A stretch of 57,581 bases of DNA from assembly GCF_009939295.1 (NCBI RefSeq), contig NZ_WVIC01000029.1, positions 1-57,581 on the forward strand. Reading direction: 5' to 3'. This document shows positions 41,660-51,689 of this stretch, in pieces. The stretch is from Petrachloros mirabilis ULC683 (lineage in GTDB: Bacteria > Cyanobacteriota > Cyanobacteriia > Thermosynechococcales > Thermosynechococcaceae). The position numbers and the translations under genes were made by a program. Each line of letters opens with the position of its first letter. Position 1 is the first letter of the stretch. The notes beneath the pieces are model-generated. The model was not told the DNA's origin and ran no database searches. It saw nothing but the letters and a program-made list of their open reading frames with translations.

Positions 41660-42544
41660 ATGGCAGTCATTCAAAGTAACATATACTCGCAGTCTCAGCA
41701 GACAACCCGCCAGATGAGAACATTACAGGAAAACAAAAATTCTGATGTGGCACCCCCCCCTTATACCCCCAAAATATTACTAACAAGTATCCGATCTACC
41801 CTAGGTCAACGGGTGAATCAATGGCTGGGAAAACTGGGACTTAAACTAGTTCAGTCCAACCCCTATGAAGACTATAGAGACTATATTCCATTGCAAAAGA
41901 CCATAGACGATGCAAAGTCACAAGGACTCCCCCTGGGGGATTACATTGATATTGCATTTAACGTGCCGGGCAGCACACAGTTGACCATAGATAAAATGAG
42001 AGCAATAGGGGTTTTTGATTTACCCATATCTCAGGTTTGTGAAATTGGCCCAGGCACCGGTCGATACCTGGAGAAAGTCATGCAAATCATCCAGGTAAAG
42101 CACTATGAAATTTATGAAACTTCAGAGGAATGGAAAAACTGGCTCATTCAGCAATATCCAGTCACCCCTCAGGTGACAGATGGCTGTAGCCTACGCCAGA
42201 CTCCAGATCATTGTATTGATCTGATGCATACCCATAAAGTATTAGCGGGTCAACCCTCTCTCACGATTTGTTCCTACCTGGCTGAAATGGCTAGAGTTAC
42301 AAAACCAAGTGGTAAAATTGTTTTTGATATTGTCACCGAAAATTGTATGGATGACGCGACCTTAGCCGCCTGGTGGAGCGAAGCTGGAAGCTATCAACAT
42401 TACCCCTGTCTTTTTCCTAGACAATTTGCAATTGACTTTCTTGCGGGTAGAGATTGCAAGTTTGATGGTAGTTTTATCATTCCCATGAAACCTGGAAATA
42501 CTGAATACTTAGTCTTTACGAAAAAATCCGGTAAACCTGTCTAG
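41660..42544 (+). CDS. SAM-dependent methyltransferase (class I)
   Basis: A 294-residue protein with a Rossmann-type methyltransferase core. Motif I is VCEIGPGTGRYLEKVM (about residue 132), motif II YEIYETSEEWKNWL, and the MARVTKPSGKIVFDIVTE strand is motif V/VI. About 80 N-terminal residues precede the fold and resemble the leader found in sugar- or lipid-modifying methyltransferases. The target is unknown. The gene is plus-strand and stands alone between a DUF29 gene and menA; its GC content is lower than that of the neighbours. It ends just before a repeat tract. Confidence 0.82.
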   Translation: MAVIQSNIYSQSQQTTRQMRTLQENKNSDVAPPPYTPKILLTSIRSTLGQRVNQWLGKLGLKLVQSNPYEDYRDYIPLQKTIDDAKSQGLPLGDYIDIAFNVPGSTQLTIDKMRAIGVFDLPISQVCEIGPGTGRYLEKVMQIIQVKHYEIYETSEEWKNWLIQQYPVTPQVTDGCSLRQTPDHCIDLMHTHKVLAGQPSLTICSYLAEMARVTKPSGKIVFDIVTENCMDDATLAAWWSEAGSYQHYPCLFPRQFAIDFLAGRDCKFDGSFIIPMKPGNTEYLVFTKKSGKPV

Positions 42545-42559
42545 AATCTAGGGATTTAA

Positions 42560-42770
42560 AATCTTTGCGTTCGCCCCCCTAGCCCCCCAAGTTTGAGGGG
42601 AAATAGTCCCAGTTTTTGTTGATCTCCCCCCAGAATTGGGGGGTCGGGGGGGCTAATGCAGGGTGAAATGGGTTCATCCAGAGATGTGTGTACATCGTAG
42701 CAGAATTGGGGGGCTAGGGGGGCAAGTGCAAGGTCTAAGCAACTTCTCAAACAAGCTCTTAGGTACAGAG
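42560..42770. repeat. Family A repeat, one full copy and one half copy
   Basis: CGCCCCCCTAGCCCCCCAAG, a spacer and CTCCCCCCAGAATTGGGGGG, followed by GGGCTAATGCAGGG and a GATGTGTGTACATCGTAGC end similar to the right end of the element at 53.3 kb. A second G-rich arm (AATTGGGGGGCTAGGGGGGC) with GTGCAAGGTCTAAGC follows. They fill the 235-bp gap between the convergent methyltransferase and menA genes. Confidence 0.75.
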
Positions 42771-42779
42771 GGGAAGAGG

Positions 42780-43688
42780 TTAAATTAGAAACCCTAATGT
42801 TAGCAAAGCCCCGCTCCAAAAGTGCCAGGCAACGGCTATAAATTTACAGCTACTCACCTGATGAGGTTGATTGTGGTACTCCGCTACAAAACGACGCAGC
42901 TTCCAGGCGGAGGGAATGCTGCCCAAGGCTAGGAGAGTCCAGGTTGGGAAAATGTGTATGCCCCAAAGTAGAACCAGAAATCCATAGACAGCTCCGCAAA
43001 GCATGGGCAGAAGCTGAGCGCCTCGGGCTGTGCCCATGCGTACAATGGGAGACCGCTTGCCAGCCGCAATATCATCTTCGACTTGATGAAAATGGGAGCA
43101 AAACAAGATCACGCTGGTGGTTAATCCTAAAATTACAGAGGCAGCCAGATTCGTAACTGACCAGGTTTGGGTCTGGCTATAGTAAACCGCTGAGAGCGTT
43201 AGGGGTCCGTATGCCAAAAAGCACAAAATTTCTCCCCAACCTTGATAGCCCCACCGGAAGGGGGGGCCTTGATAGACATAACCGAGCAGACAGCAAAGTC
43301 CTATTATTCCTAACACGGTGACATCTTGCTGCCACCAGGCAATCATCAAAATTCCGCAAATCCCTAGCCCTAGACACAGGTTGCTCAGTCTAAAAATGAG
43401 TGTTTTATTGCCGGTGAGATTCACTAGGGAATGGGGTTTGTTGATGTCAATTCCGGTTTCAGCATCGAACACATCATTGCTCAGGTTACTCCAGGCCACG
43501 ATCAAGATTCCCGCACTCAAAAAGGTGAGGAAGATGCGCCAGTCGATTTGAGCTGTTTCTGCCCAGGCAATGGCAGTTCCAAGGCTAATGGGAATCGCGG
43601 CTACGCTGTACATGGGCGGTTTGATCGCGGCTAGCCACAACTGGCGTTGTGATGGCGACTGGGGGTGAGAAAGGGACTCTGTGGTCAT
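42780..43688 (-). CDS. menA: 2-carboxy-1,4-naphthoquinone phytyltransferase
   Basis: A 302-residue UbiA-superfamily prenyltransferase with about eight membrane helices, adding the phytyl tail in phylloquinone synthesis for photosystem I. LWLAAIKPPMYSVAAIPISL is the cyanobacterial MenA N-terminus. The first Asp-rich motif is NDVFDAETGID and the second FCSHFHQVEDDIAAGK; the latter binds the Mg-diphosphate. I start at 43688 (MTTESLSHP), like other cyanobacterial MenA; the frame extends 12 codons to an ATG at 43724. It diverges from menF, so the 300-bp gap between them should carry both promoters. Confidence 0.95.
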   Translation of the reverse strand: MTTESLSHPQSPSQRQLWLAAIKPPMYSVAAIPISLGTAIAWAETAQIDWRIFLTFLSAGILIVAWSNLSNDVFDAETGIDINKPHSLVNLTGNKTLIFRLSNLCLGLGICGILMIAWWQQDVTVLGIIGLCCLLGYVYQGPPFRWGYQGWGEILCFLAYGPLTLSAVYYSQTQTWSVTNLAASVILGLTTSVILFCSHFHQVEDDIAAGKRSPIVRMGTARGAQLLPMLCGAVYGFLVLLWGIHIFPTWTLLALGSIPSAWKLRRFVAEYHNQPHQVSSCKFIAVAWHFWSGALLTLGFLI

Positions 43689-43992
43689 GACATAGCTTAA
43701 AACTGTGGCTGGAATGTCCTTCATTTTAAGCCAGAGCCTTGATGCTCTTGGAATTTGTAACGACTAGAAACGGTGGCTCTGAGATGGGAGGTGCTGGGGG
43801 ATTGCTTCCAATCTAGCTTCAAACTATTTGGTGGATCTTCTGCTGTGGAACCTAAAGACATTCGCCCCACCTGTGCCTGGAAAGGTTATATGTAGAAGAG
43901 GGGTCGGTGCTGCTTGGGTCAGACGACAACCGAAGGGGTCACGATTGGCTTCGTAAGTCTGAGGAAATCGGTTACCCTTTACCTCACCTGTA

Positions 43993-45429
43993 ATGGACAG
44001 TTTCATGCCCGTTATTCCGTCTCCTGCCCATTCTTTCCAGGACTGTCAATCGCTGCATGATTTTTTTGTGGCTTGTCAGGCGTCTGTTCTGGAGTCAGAG
44101 CCCGTTTTCTGGGTGAGTGTGACGCTGCGGTTGCCCTCAGTTGATCCGCTTGCTGTCTTAGATGCTCTGCAATTGCCTCAACAGCCGAGCTTTTATTGGG
44201 AGCAGCCTGAAGAAGACACTGCGATCGCAGCCCTAGACTCGGTAGCGCTGCTGCAAGTTGATGGAGAGCAACGATTTAAGCAGGCGCAGTGGTTTATGGA
44301 GCGCACCTTGCAGCACACGATCACGGCAGGGGATACGAATCTACCCTTTGGGGGGCCACACTTTTTTTGTAGCTTCACCTTTTTTAACGAGACCTCCACT
44401 GTTCTGCCGCCTTACTTTCCGGCTGCGACAGTTTTTTTGCCCCGGTGGCAAGTGACTCGTCATGGCAATCAGTCGCTACTGGTTGCCAATGTTCGGCTAG
44501 AGGCTCACCTGCGCCCTGAGCACCTGACCCAAGAGATCTGGCAACAGTGGCAGCGAATTAAGCGGCTAACACCCTACGTGGCGACTCCCTGGAATCGATC
44601 GGCGTTACAGCTAGAATGTCCGTTGATTCAAGAAACTGATTGGTTTATCCAGGCTGTGCAATCAACCCTAGGTGCGATCGCAGCTGGAGATCTCCAAAAA
44701 TTGGTGTTAGCCCATGCCCTGGATGTCCCGACCACCACAGCGATTCCTGTCAGTCATGCCCTCAACGCCCTCAGAACCCGGTATCAAAACTGCTATGTCT
44801 TTGCCGTCAGCAATGGCGAAGGGCAAACCTTTTTGGGCGCTAGCCCAGAACGTTTATTGAAAGTGACCCATCGGCAATTGATTACCGATGTGCTCGCTGG
44901 CTCAGCACCCCGAGGTGCCACCCTGCTTGAAGATGCCTCCCTGGGCAATCAACTTCTCAGCAGCGCTAAGGATGTGCATGAACACCAAGTTGTCCTGGAA
45001 TTTATCCGGACTTGCTTACGTCAGCTTCACCTAGATCCTCAGCAAGCTTCCTTTCCCCACTTGCTGCAACTGTCAAATATTCAGCACCTGCGAACCCTAA
45101 TCACTGCAACTCTCCCGCCCTCGCTACACATCCTTGAAATTTTGGCAGCACTGCATCCCACCCCAGCCGTTGCCGGAATGCCCCGAACCCTAGCCCAGGA
45201 TCTACTGCGCCGGTATGAAACCTTTGAACGTCATCTCTATGCCGCCCCATTGGGATGGGTCAACACCCAAGGGAATGGTGAATTTGCCGTCGGAATTCGC
45301 TCAGCCTTAATCAACAGCACCATGACTCGTCTCTATGCGGGAGCCGGTATCGTAGCTGGGTCAGATCCAAAGCGGGAACTAGCCGAAATTCAGTTGAAGC
45401 TGCACACCCTGCTGGATGCCTTGCTCTGA
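43993..45429 (+). CDS. menF: Isochorismate synthase
   Basis: A 478-residue chorismate-utilising enzyme converting chorismate to isochorismate, the first step of phylloquinone/menaquinone synthesis. The C-terminal catalytic domain starts near 230: LGAIAAGDLQKLVLAHALDV contains the general-base Lys, then FLGASPERLL, VLAGSAPRGAT, AKDVHEHQVVLEFIRT and LHPTPAVAGMP, with the Mg-binding Glu residues near the end (LYAGAGIVAGSDPKRELAEI). The divergent partner menA acts later in the same pathway. The long N-terminal half (1-220) is typical of cyanobacterial MenF. Confidence 0.93.
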   Translation: MDSFMPVIPSPAHSFQDCQSLHDFFVACQASVLESEPVFWVSVTLRLPSVDPLAVLDALQLPQQPSFYWEQPEEDTAIAALDSVALLQVDGEQRFKQAQWFMERTLQHTITAGDTNLPFGGPHFFCSFTFFNETSTVLPPYFPAATVFLPRWQVTRHGNQSLLVANVRLEAHLRPEHLTQEIWQQWQRIKRLTPYVATPWNRSALQLECPLIQETDWFIQAVQSTLGAIAAGDLQKLVLAHALDVPTTTAIPVSHALNALRTRYQNCYVFAVSNGEGQTFLGASPERLLKVTHRQLITDVLAGSAPRGATLLEDASLGNQLLSSAKDVHEHQVVLEFIRTCLRQLHLDPQQASFPHLLQLSNIQHLRTLITATLPPSLHILEILAALHPTPAVAGMPRTLAQDLLRRYETFERHLYAAPLGWVNTQGNGEFAVGIRSALINSTMTRLYAGAGIVAGSDPKRELAEIQLKLHTLLDALL

Positions 45430-45579
45430 GGTTTCAGTTTCCATTGCACTTCTTCTCAACCCCAGGCATTGCCTTGATCCCTGGGTAGATCAGGCTGGCC
45501 AACCCATTTGTTTGCGTCCACCTCCCTAGTAAAGTGATATTAGCTTGCTGGAGATGAACAAAAAGGGAGGACTTTTGTC

Positions 45580-46716
45580 ATGCTGACATACCTGCTGGTG
45601 TGGATTGTCGGGCTGGGAAGCCTGGGAATTTATCTGGCGGCTTTTATATTCCCAGAGGTGCGGCGCAATAATGATTTGCTTTGGAGTGGGATAGGGTTGT
45701 TTTATGCCCTAATGCTCTGGATTTACGCCGGACGGGTCACAGGCGGCCTGCTCCTCGGCGAAGCAGCAGGCGTTGCCTTGCTGGTGTGGTTGGGCTGGCA
45801 AACGATGACCCAGCGACGGGCTCTGATGCCCCCCGATCAACAAACTCCTGTCCCCCCATACTTACAAAAAGCAGCGAGCTTGGCACAACAAGCATTAGAC
45901 AAGGTAACCCAAACCGCCGAGTCTTCGCTCTCGGGTTCAGGGCAAAAGAGTGAGGAAAATAGCGCTGCCAATTTACTGGCTGGGCTGACCCCTCTGAAGG
46001 AAAAAGTGCAGTCTCTGTTCAAAGGCAAATCCCAGGCAGAGACTGAAGTACCCCCTCCACTTCAACCAGAAGTTGATGACATTTGGGAAGAAGACACTGA
46101 CACCAGTGCGCCGGAGACTGCCGTTCCCGTTTCAGCCCCTCCAGAACCACCTGTTGCAGCCACAGACATGGCTCAGGAAGACACAGTCGTAGAAATCAAT
46201 GAAGTCCCAGAGCCAGTTGCAGAGGCGACTCCACTCCAAAGCTCATCTGAACCAGCAGCACCAGTGATTGTAGAAGAAGCACCACCACCTGCTGAAACAC
46301 CGGCTATCGATTTAGTTGAGGAAGCTACACCTCCTGAAAACCTCTCTGTAGAAGTTGAGGCACCCTCCGCACAGACAGACAGCCCGGCTTTGGAAGAGGT
46401 CGTGACTGACGATGACGTTACAGATGCCCCCTCCGCTGTGAAGGAAGAAATCTCTGAATTGGGTTCCGAAGCAGATTCGGCCATTGCCGCCGAGGCAGAT
46501 GCCATCGCCGAGGTAGAAAACCCCGTGCCGGTGCCTCCGCCAGCCTCGATGCCAGAGACCTCTGATATATCCCCAGCAGAGATCGAGACTACGATGGAGA
46601 CGCCTGCTGAAGATGGGACTGACGATCCAGAGGCTCTGCCATCAGAATCGTCTGACGTCGAGACGGTGGCAGTTGAGGAAGACCCCAACTGGCCCCCTCC
46701 AGCACAAGACCCTTAG
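45580..46716 (+). CDS. ycf66: Ycf66 family protein with long acidic tail
   Basis: A 378-residue protein. Residues 1-85 form the Ycf66 domain with two or three membrane helices (LTYLLVWIVGLGSLGIYLAA and ALMLWIYAGRVTGGLLLGEA), known from cyanobacteria and some plastids; its function is not established. Residues 120-378 are a low-complexity, acidic, Pro/Glu/Ala/Val-rich tail without predicted fold. The strong GGGAGG site nine bases before the ATG supports the start. Long antisense open frames over the tail are a by-product of this composition. Confidence 0.88.
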   Translation: MLTYLLVWIVGLGSLGIYLAAFIFPEVRRNNDLLWSGIGLFYALMLWIYAGRVTGGLLLGEAAGVALLVWLGWQTMTQRRALMPPDQQTPVPPYLQKAASLAQQALDKVTQTAESSLSGSGQKSEENSAANLLAGLTPLKEKVQSLFKGKSQAETEVPPPLQPEVDDIWEEDTDTSAPETAVPVSAPPEPPVAATDMAQEDTVVEINEVPEPVAEATPLQSSSEPAAPVIVEEAPPPAETPAIDLVEEATPPENLSVEVEAPSAQTDSPALEEVVTDDDVTDAPSAVKEEISELGSEADSAIAAEADAIAEVENPVPVPPPASMPETSDISPAEIETTMETPAEDGTDDPEALPSESSDVETVAVEEDPNWPPPAQDP

Positions 46717-46870
46717 AGCTTGCTTGACAAGTTGCTTAGACCTTACACTCGCCCCCCTAGCCCCCCAATTTTGGGGGGAAATGGTCAGAGTTTTTGGCTT
46801 TCTCCCCCCAGAATTGGGGGGTCGGGGGGGCTAATGCAGGGATGAATGAGGCTTTTTAAACAGCCTCTTA
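46716..46870. repeat. Family A repeat, full copy
   Basis: Begins AGAGCTTGCTTGACAAGTTG right at the ycf66 stop, continues with ACACTCGCCCCCCTAGCCCC and CTCCCCCCAGAATTGGGGGG, and ends GCTTTTTAAACAGCCTCTT. Over about 80 bp (AGTTTTTGGCTTTCTCCCCC onwards) it is almost identical to the copy at 2.53 kb, so one of them moved recently. It may also terminate ycf66 transcription. Confidence 0.78.
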
Positions 46871-47069
46871 ATGTTGATGGAGGGTAGCTTACTGCAAAGC
46901 CTTCCACCCAGAGTTCTCATCCGTTGATTCACAGTCCGGCTTGCGCTCATCCCATCACAGTCATGCCATCGGTGAATAGGTGGATGACGGTCATCCTTGG
47001 GTGACCTTGAAGCCAGGGGAGCATCTCCCCGATAATGAAGAGAACGATTGCCCCATTACTTGCAAACCC

Positions 47070-49928
47070 GTGACCGATTCAGGACGCTACAAAGATACCG
47101 TCAACTTGCCTCAGACCTCCTTTGAGATGCGCGCCAATGCTGTGAAGCGTGAGCCGCAACTGCAACAGTTTTGGACTGAACAGCAAGTGTATGAGCGACT
47201 GGCTCAGGACAATCCTGGTGAGCCGTTTATTCTCCACGATGGTCCCCCCTACGCCAATGGAGATCTGCACATCGGTCATGCCCTCAACAAGATTCTCAAA
47301 GACATCATCAATAAATATCAGCTTTTGCAGGGGCGCAAGGTGCGCTACGTCCCTGGCTGGGACTGCCACGGCCTGCCCATTGAGCTGAAGGTGTTGCAAA
47401 CCCTTGACGCGGAGGTGCGATCGCAGCTAACCCCATTTAAACTCCGCCGCAAAGCCCGCGACTTTGCCCTTAAAACAGTCGATAAGCAGCGACAAAGCTT
47501 CCAGCGATATGGCATCTGGGGCGACTGGAGTCATCCCTACCTCACCCTTGCTCCCGCCTATGAAGCCGCCCAAATCGGTGTCTTTGGCCAGATGGTACTC
47601 AAGGGCTATATCTATCGGGGGTTAAAGCCCGTGTACTGGAGTCCCAGTTCCCAAACCGCCCTAGCGGAAGCAGAGTTGGAATATCCTGAGGGGCATAGCT
47701 CTCGCAGTATTTATGTGACCTTCCCGATCACAGGCTTGTCTGCTAAGGCTCAAGCCGTCCTGGGTTCGGCATTCCCAGATCTCAAGGCTGCCATTTGGAC
47801 GACAACCCCCTGGACGATTCCGGGGAACTTAGCAGTATGCCTTAACCCTAATCTCACCTATGCAGTGGTGCGTTACGAGGGGGGGCATTTACTGGTGGCA
47901 GCAGATTTGGTAGAGCGGCTGTCCCATACCTTGGGCACATCCCTGACTCTAGAAAAGACGTTGCTGGGGAAAGTGCTAGAGCATTCTACCTATCGCCATC
48001 CTCTCTTTGACCGCGAGGGACCGCTGGTGCTGGGAGATTACGTCACGACCGACTCAGGAACCGGTCTGGTACATACAGCCCCAGGGCATGGACAAGAAGA
48101 CTATCAAGTCGGACAGCACTATGGGCTGGCCTTGCTCTCCCCGGTGGATGCCCAGGGCTGTTTTACGGCAGAAGCGGGACCCTTCGCAGGGCTAAATGTG
48201 TTGGATGGTGGCAATGAAGCCGTGATTCAAGCCCTCACCGAAGCCGGATCCTTACTGAAGGAAGAAGCCTATATCCATAAATATCCCTACGATTGGCGCA
48301 CTAAGAAACCCGTAATCCTGCGAGCTACCGAGCAGTGGTTTGCATCGGTGGAAGGATTTCGGGAAGCTGTATTGGCTGCCATTGCCAACATTCAGTGGAT
48401 TCCTGCCCAAGGAGAAAATCGCATTACCGCCATGGTCTCCGAGCGCGCCGACTGGTGCATTTCTCGCCAGCGCAGTTGGGGCGTGCCCATTCCCGTGTTC
48501 TATGACGAAGAAACGGGGGAACCGCTGCTGAACGAAGCCACCCTCAGCCACATCCAAGCTATTGTGGCTGAGCAAGGTTCTGATGCCTGGTGGCAACTCC
48601 CCGTTGCCGAGTTGTTGCCTGAACCCTATCGCAGCAATGGCCGCCCCTACCGCAAAGGCACCGACACCATGGATGTGTGGTTCGACTCTGGCTCTTCCTG
48701 GGCCGCTGTGCTAGAGCAGCGTCCAGAACTGCACTACCCAGCAGATCTTTACCTGGAAGGTTCAGATCAGCACCGGGGTTGGTTCCAGTCTAGTCTGCTC
48801 ACCAGTGTCGCGGCAGCTGGACAGGCTCCCTACAAAACCGTACTCACCCATGGGTTTGTCTTGGATGAGCACAACCGCAAAATGAGTAAATCCCTAGGCA
48901 ATGTTGTTGATCCCGCTATTGTCATTGAGGGTGGCAAGAACCAGAAGCAAGATCCCCCCTATGGCGCTGATGTGCTGCGTCTGTGGGTGGCTTCGGTAGA
49001 CTATGCTTCCGATGTGCCCCTGGGTAAGACGATCTTGAAACAGTTGGCCGATGTCTATCGCAAGATCCGCAACACAGCTCGCTTCTTGCTTGGCAACCTT
49101 CATGATTTTGACCCAGCCACTCAAGCAGTGCCCTACGACCAGCTTCCCCAGTTGGATCGCTATATGCTGCACCGCATGACCGAGGTGTTCACTGAGGTCA
49201 CGGATGCTTTTGAGAGCTACCAGTTCTTTCGGTTTTTCCAGACGGTGCAGAACTTCTGCGTGGTGGATCTGTCCAATTTTTATCTGGATATTGCCAAGGA
49301 TCGACTGTATATTAGCCATCCCGATGCCCCTCGACGGCGCAGTTGCCAAACCCTCTTAGCCCTGGCACTGGAAAATCTGGCTCGCGCCATTGCCCCGGTG
49401 CTGTCACACATGGCCGAGGACATCTGGCAGGCACTTCCCTATGCAACCCCATATAAATCAGTCTTTGAGGCTGGCTGGGTGAGGCTCGATCCCCAGTGGT
49501 CGGATCCTGACCTGGCCACCCGGTGGGTGCAGTTGCGCCAGGTGCGCCAAGAGGTGAATAAGGTGTTGGAACAGGCTCGGACTGAAAAGCTAATTGGCTC
49601 TTCCCTGGATGCTAAAGTTCTGCTCTATGTCAGCGATTCGGATCTGCAAACGATCCTGGCCGCCCTCAATCCCCCGGTGGGCAAAGATGCAGAGGTTGTG
49701 GATACCCTCCGGTATTTGTTCCTGACCTCCCAAATTGAACTCCTATCGTCTCCCGATGCCTTGGCTTCTGTGCCCCATCACCTGAAAACTGAGTCTTTGG
49801 GGGTGGGGATTGTAACCGCCGAGGGTCAGAAGTGCGATCGCTGCTGGAACTATTCTGTGCATGTCGGCGATCACCCAAACCATCCTCACCTATGTGAGCG
49901 GTGTGTCCCCGTTATTGCAGGGGCTTAA
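47070..49928 (+). CDS. ileS: Isoleucyl-tRNA synthetase
   Basis: A 952-residue class Ia aminoacyl-tRNA synthetase. The HIGH motif is in PPYANGDLHIGHALNK, the editing domain spans about 190-390 (TTPWTIPGNLAVC, HTAPGHGQEDY), KMSKS is in HNRKMSKSLGN, and the C-terminal zinc knuckle is KCDRCWNYSV with LCERCV. The frame is open to a GTG at 46980, but SGRYKDTVNLPQTSFEMRAN is the usual cyanobacterial N-terminus, so I prefer GTG 47070. No strong ribosome binding site is seen at either. Essential gene in its normal bacterial form. Confidence 0.95.
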   Translation: MTDSGRYKDTVNLPQTSFEMRANAVKREPQLQQFWTEQQVYERLAQDNPGEPFILHDGPPYANGDLHIGHALNKILKDIINKYQLLQGRKVRYVPGWDCHGLPIELKVLQTLDAEVRSQLTPFKLRRKARDFALKTVDKQRQSFQRYGIWGDWSHPYLTLAPAYEAAQIGVFGQMVLKGYIYRGLKPVYWSPSSQTALAEAELEYPEGHSSRSIYVTFPITGLSAKAQAVLGSAFPDLKAAIWTTTPWTIPGNLAVCLNPNLTYAVVRYEGGHLLVAADLVERLSHTLGTSLTLEKTLLGKVLEHSTYRHPLFDREGPLVLGDYVTTDSGTGLVHTAPGHGQEDYQVGQHYGLALLSPVDAQGCFTAEAGPFAGLNVLDGGNEAVIQALTEAGSLLKEEAYIHKYPYDWRTKKPVILRATEQWFASVEGFREAVLAAIANIQWIPAQGENRITAMVSERADWCISRQRSWGVPIPVFYDEETGEPLLNEATLSHIQAIVAEQGSDAWWQLPVAELLPEPYRSNGRPYRKGTDTMDVWFDSGSSWAAVLEQRPELHYPADLYLEGSDQHRGWFQSSLLTSVAAAGQAPYKTVLTHGFVLDEHNRKMSKSLGNVVDPAIVIEGGKNQKQDPPYGADVLRLWVASVDYASDVPLGKTILKQLADVYRKIRNTARFLLGNLHDFDPATQAVPYDQLPQLDRYMLHRMTEVFTEVTDAFESYQFFRFFQTVQNFCVVDLSNFYLDIAKDRLYISHPDAPRRRSCQTLLALALENLARAIAPVLSHMAEDIWQALPYATPYKSVFEAGWVRLDPQWSDPDLATRWVQLRQVRQEVNKVLEQARTEKLIGSSLDAKVLLYVSDSDLQTILAALNPPVGKDAEVVDTLRYLFLTSQIELLSSPDALASVPHHLKTESLGVGIVTAEGQKCDRCWNYSVHVGDHPNHPHLCERCVPVIAGA

Positions 49929-50187
49929 AAGCTCTACATTGATGCCGTCGTCGCATGGCAATCTGGCAATACTGAACCCCTTCTATTCCTGGTTTCTCAA
50001 TGCATCAAAGTCTCAGCCTTGGAAATTCTGTACTTAGTAGCCCAGAGCAGGAGATGGCCTTCAAGGTGTGCATGAACCTTCAACAGAAATTTATGTTAGG
50101 TTGCTCAAGTTACCTGTTGAGGCGCAGGCGGTAAATTGCCTGTTTGATACATGGGCTATAACTAGCACAAAATTATCTAGAAAATAT

Positions 50188-50829
50188 TTATTCTTGTGTG
50201 ACGGGTAAAGGAATCGAGTAGCCCTCTCCCAAAATGTGCGCGACGAACCCTGTGCGAGCATAGAAAGCGCGAGAGGTGCTTCCATGGCCTTGCCCTTTTG
50301 TTCTTGGCTGCACAAGTTTGCCCATTTTGCCACTAAGATTTGAAAATCCTTGAGTTTTTATTGTTTCTCGAACAAGGTTGTAATCTGCTTTCACCTGATC
50401 ATAAATTTCAGGATTATCAAGATCGAAAGAAGCTACTGAATGCACAAGAGAGCGCTCATCTGCTTGGCTCTCGAAGATACGCGCCACAACAACGATTTTC
50501 TGTAACTTGTTGAAGAGGTGGCTTTCCTCAAACTCTTTGTTTACAACCTCTACAGGATCAATCATAGTGATAGCCATCGTTTCTTTTACCCTAAGCGCTC
50601 CTGTTCGTCGGGCTACTAATGGAACTAGCTTTAGCTCCCAACTGCCAAAGTTGGGTGATCGAGATGAGTTGAGAGCCAAGCCCAAATAACGCTCAATCGT
50701 ATGGCCAGCCCAGCCTTTATTTTTCTTGTTGTCTTGGCTCCAAACCGTGACATTAAATTGGCCTGCTAGCTGCCGAAGATCCTGACCTACCAGCGTGTTG
50801 AGCCTGCTAATCGCGTCTACTCTTTCCAT
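50188..50829 (-). CDS. Type II restriction endonuclease (MvaI/BcnI-like)
   Basis: A 213-residue protein resembling the monomeric MvaI/BcnI restriction endonucleases. SPNFGSWELKLVPL fits the catalytic D/E-x-K strand (Glu-Leu-Lys), and the C-terminal region GQGHGSTSRAFYARTGFVAH is the family's conserved DNA-contact segment. TIERYLGLALNSSRSPNFG is typical just before the active site. It overlaps the methyltransferase gene upstream by 13 bp, so the methyltransferase is made first, as protective order demands. The recognition sequence cannot be read from the protein; family members cut CCNGG-type sites. Confidence 0.78.
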   Translation of the reverse strand: MERVDAISRLNTLVGQDLRQLAGQFNVTVWSQDNKKNKGWAGHTIERYLGLALNSSRSPNFGSWELKLVPLVARRTGALRVKETMAITMIDPVEVVNKEFEESHLFNKLQKIVVVARIFESQADERSLVHSVASFDLDNPEIYDQVKADYNLVRETIKTQGFSNLSGKMGKLVQPRTKGQGHGSTSRAFYARTGFVAHILGEGYSIPLPVTQE

Positions 50830-51689
50830 AGATGACCTTGCTTCAAGGCAGGTGGCAATTCAACTTGAACAAGGTTACTCAATCGTTTAATTGATAGTTC
50901 AATATGACCTGTATCTGCTTCACAACCAATAAACTTCCGACCTAGGGATAAAGCGGCAACTCCGGTAGTAGAAGATCCTGAAAAAGGATCAAAAACTAAA
51001 TCACCTGGATTTGTACTTGCTCGAAGACACCGTGCAACAAGATCAATAGGCTTTTGTGTTGGGTGCTTCCCGTAGAATTTTTCAGCTTTACTAGGGGAAG
51101 ACATTCGCCAGACATTTTTCATCTGCTTATCGCCATTTTCAGCCTTCATCTCATCATAATTAAAGGTGTAACGCTCTTTTCCTTTACGTGCCTTAGTCGC
51201 CCATAATATTAGTTCTGTTGAATGAGTAAAACAGCGACATCCTAAATTGGGAGGTGGAGCGGGTTTTTCCCAGATAATGTCATTCAGAATGCGAAATCCA
51301 AGCTGCTGCATAGCAAATCCAACTGATGGATATACATGCAGAGTACCCGTTACCCATATAGTGCCCGCTGGCTTAAGTAGACGATAGCAAGCAGCCAACC
51401 AAGCTTTGTTAAACTCATGATCTAGCTCAACACCTTGACTACGATCCCATTCACCTTTATTCACTTTAACCATACGCCCAGCGACACAGGTAATCCCGTC
51501 ATTTGAAAGGTTATAGGGGGGATCAGTCCAGATGCAGTCTACGCTCTCAGCAGGCAGCGAAGCCATAAGTTCTAAACTATCACCGTGGTACAGGCAGGAA
51601 AGTCCATTACTAGACTTCCATACAACTTCTGGCTTGTTTGTCTCTACCACATCTTGGATGTTTTGTTCAAGTTGTACCTGTACTGTCAT
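50817..51689 (-). CDS. DNA methyltransferase of the restriction-modification pair
   Basis: A 290-residue amino-methyltransferase of the beta class. The catalytic motif IV (IWTDPPYNLSNDG, about residue 55) comes first and the SAM-binding motifs follow at the C-terminus (HPTQKPIDLVARCL, LVFDPFSGSSTTGVAAL). DPPY is seen in both N6-adenine and N4-cytosine enzymes, so the base modified is not settled. It protects host DNA from the endonuclease encoded directly downstream. AT-rich intergenic sequence before it suggests acquisition. The 229-bp upstream gap contains a damaged attC-like site. Confidence 0.9.
   Translation of the reverse strand: MTVQVQLEQNIQDVVETNKPEVVWKSSNGLSCLYHGDSLELMASLPAESVDCIWTDPPYNLSNDGITCVAGRMVKVNKGEWDRSQGVELDHEFNKAWLAACYRLLKPAGTIWVTGTLHVYPSVGFAMQQLGFRILNDIIWEKPAPPPNLGCRCFTHSTELILWATKARKGKERYTFNYDEMKAENGDKQMKNVWRMSSPSKAEKFYGKHPTQKPIDLVARCLRASTNPGDLVFDPFSGSSTTGVAALSLGRKFIGCEADTGHIELSIKRLSNLVQVELPPALKQGHLWKE

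Noticed and set aside
46173-46688. 171-codon minus-strand frame rich in Ser, Thr and Ala
   Set aside because: It mirrors the acidic low-complexity tail of the Ycf66 protein and results from codon bias.
50095-50101. GTTAGGT after ileS as the other boundary of a restriction-modification cassette
   Set aside because: It fits GTTRRRY, but I find no matching RYYYAAC box or paired arms within the 60-120 bp before it.
49929-50187. RNA gene or small protein between ileS and the restriction gene
   Set aside because: No tRNA cloverleaf, no hairpin with T-tract and no convincing frame. I also saw no tRNA or rRNA elsewhere in the window.
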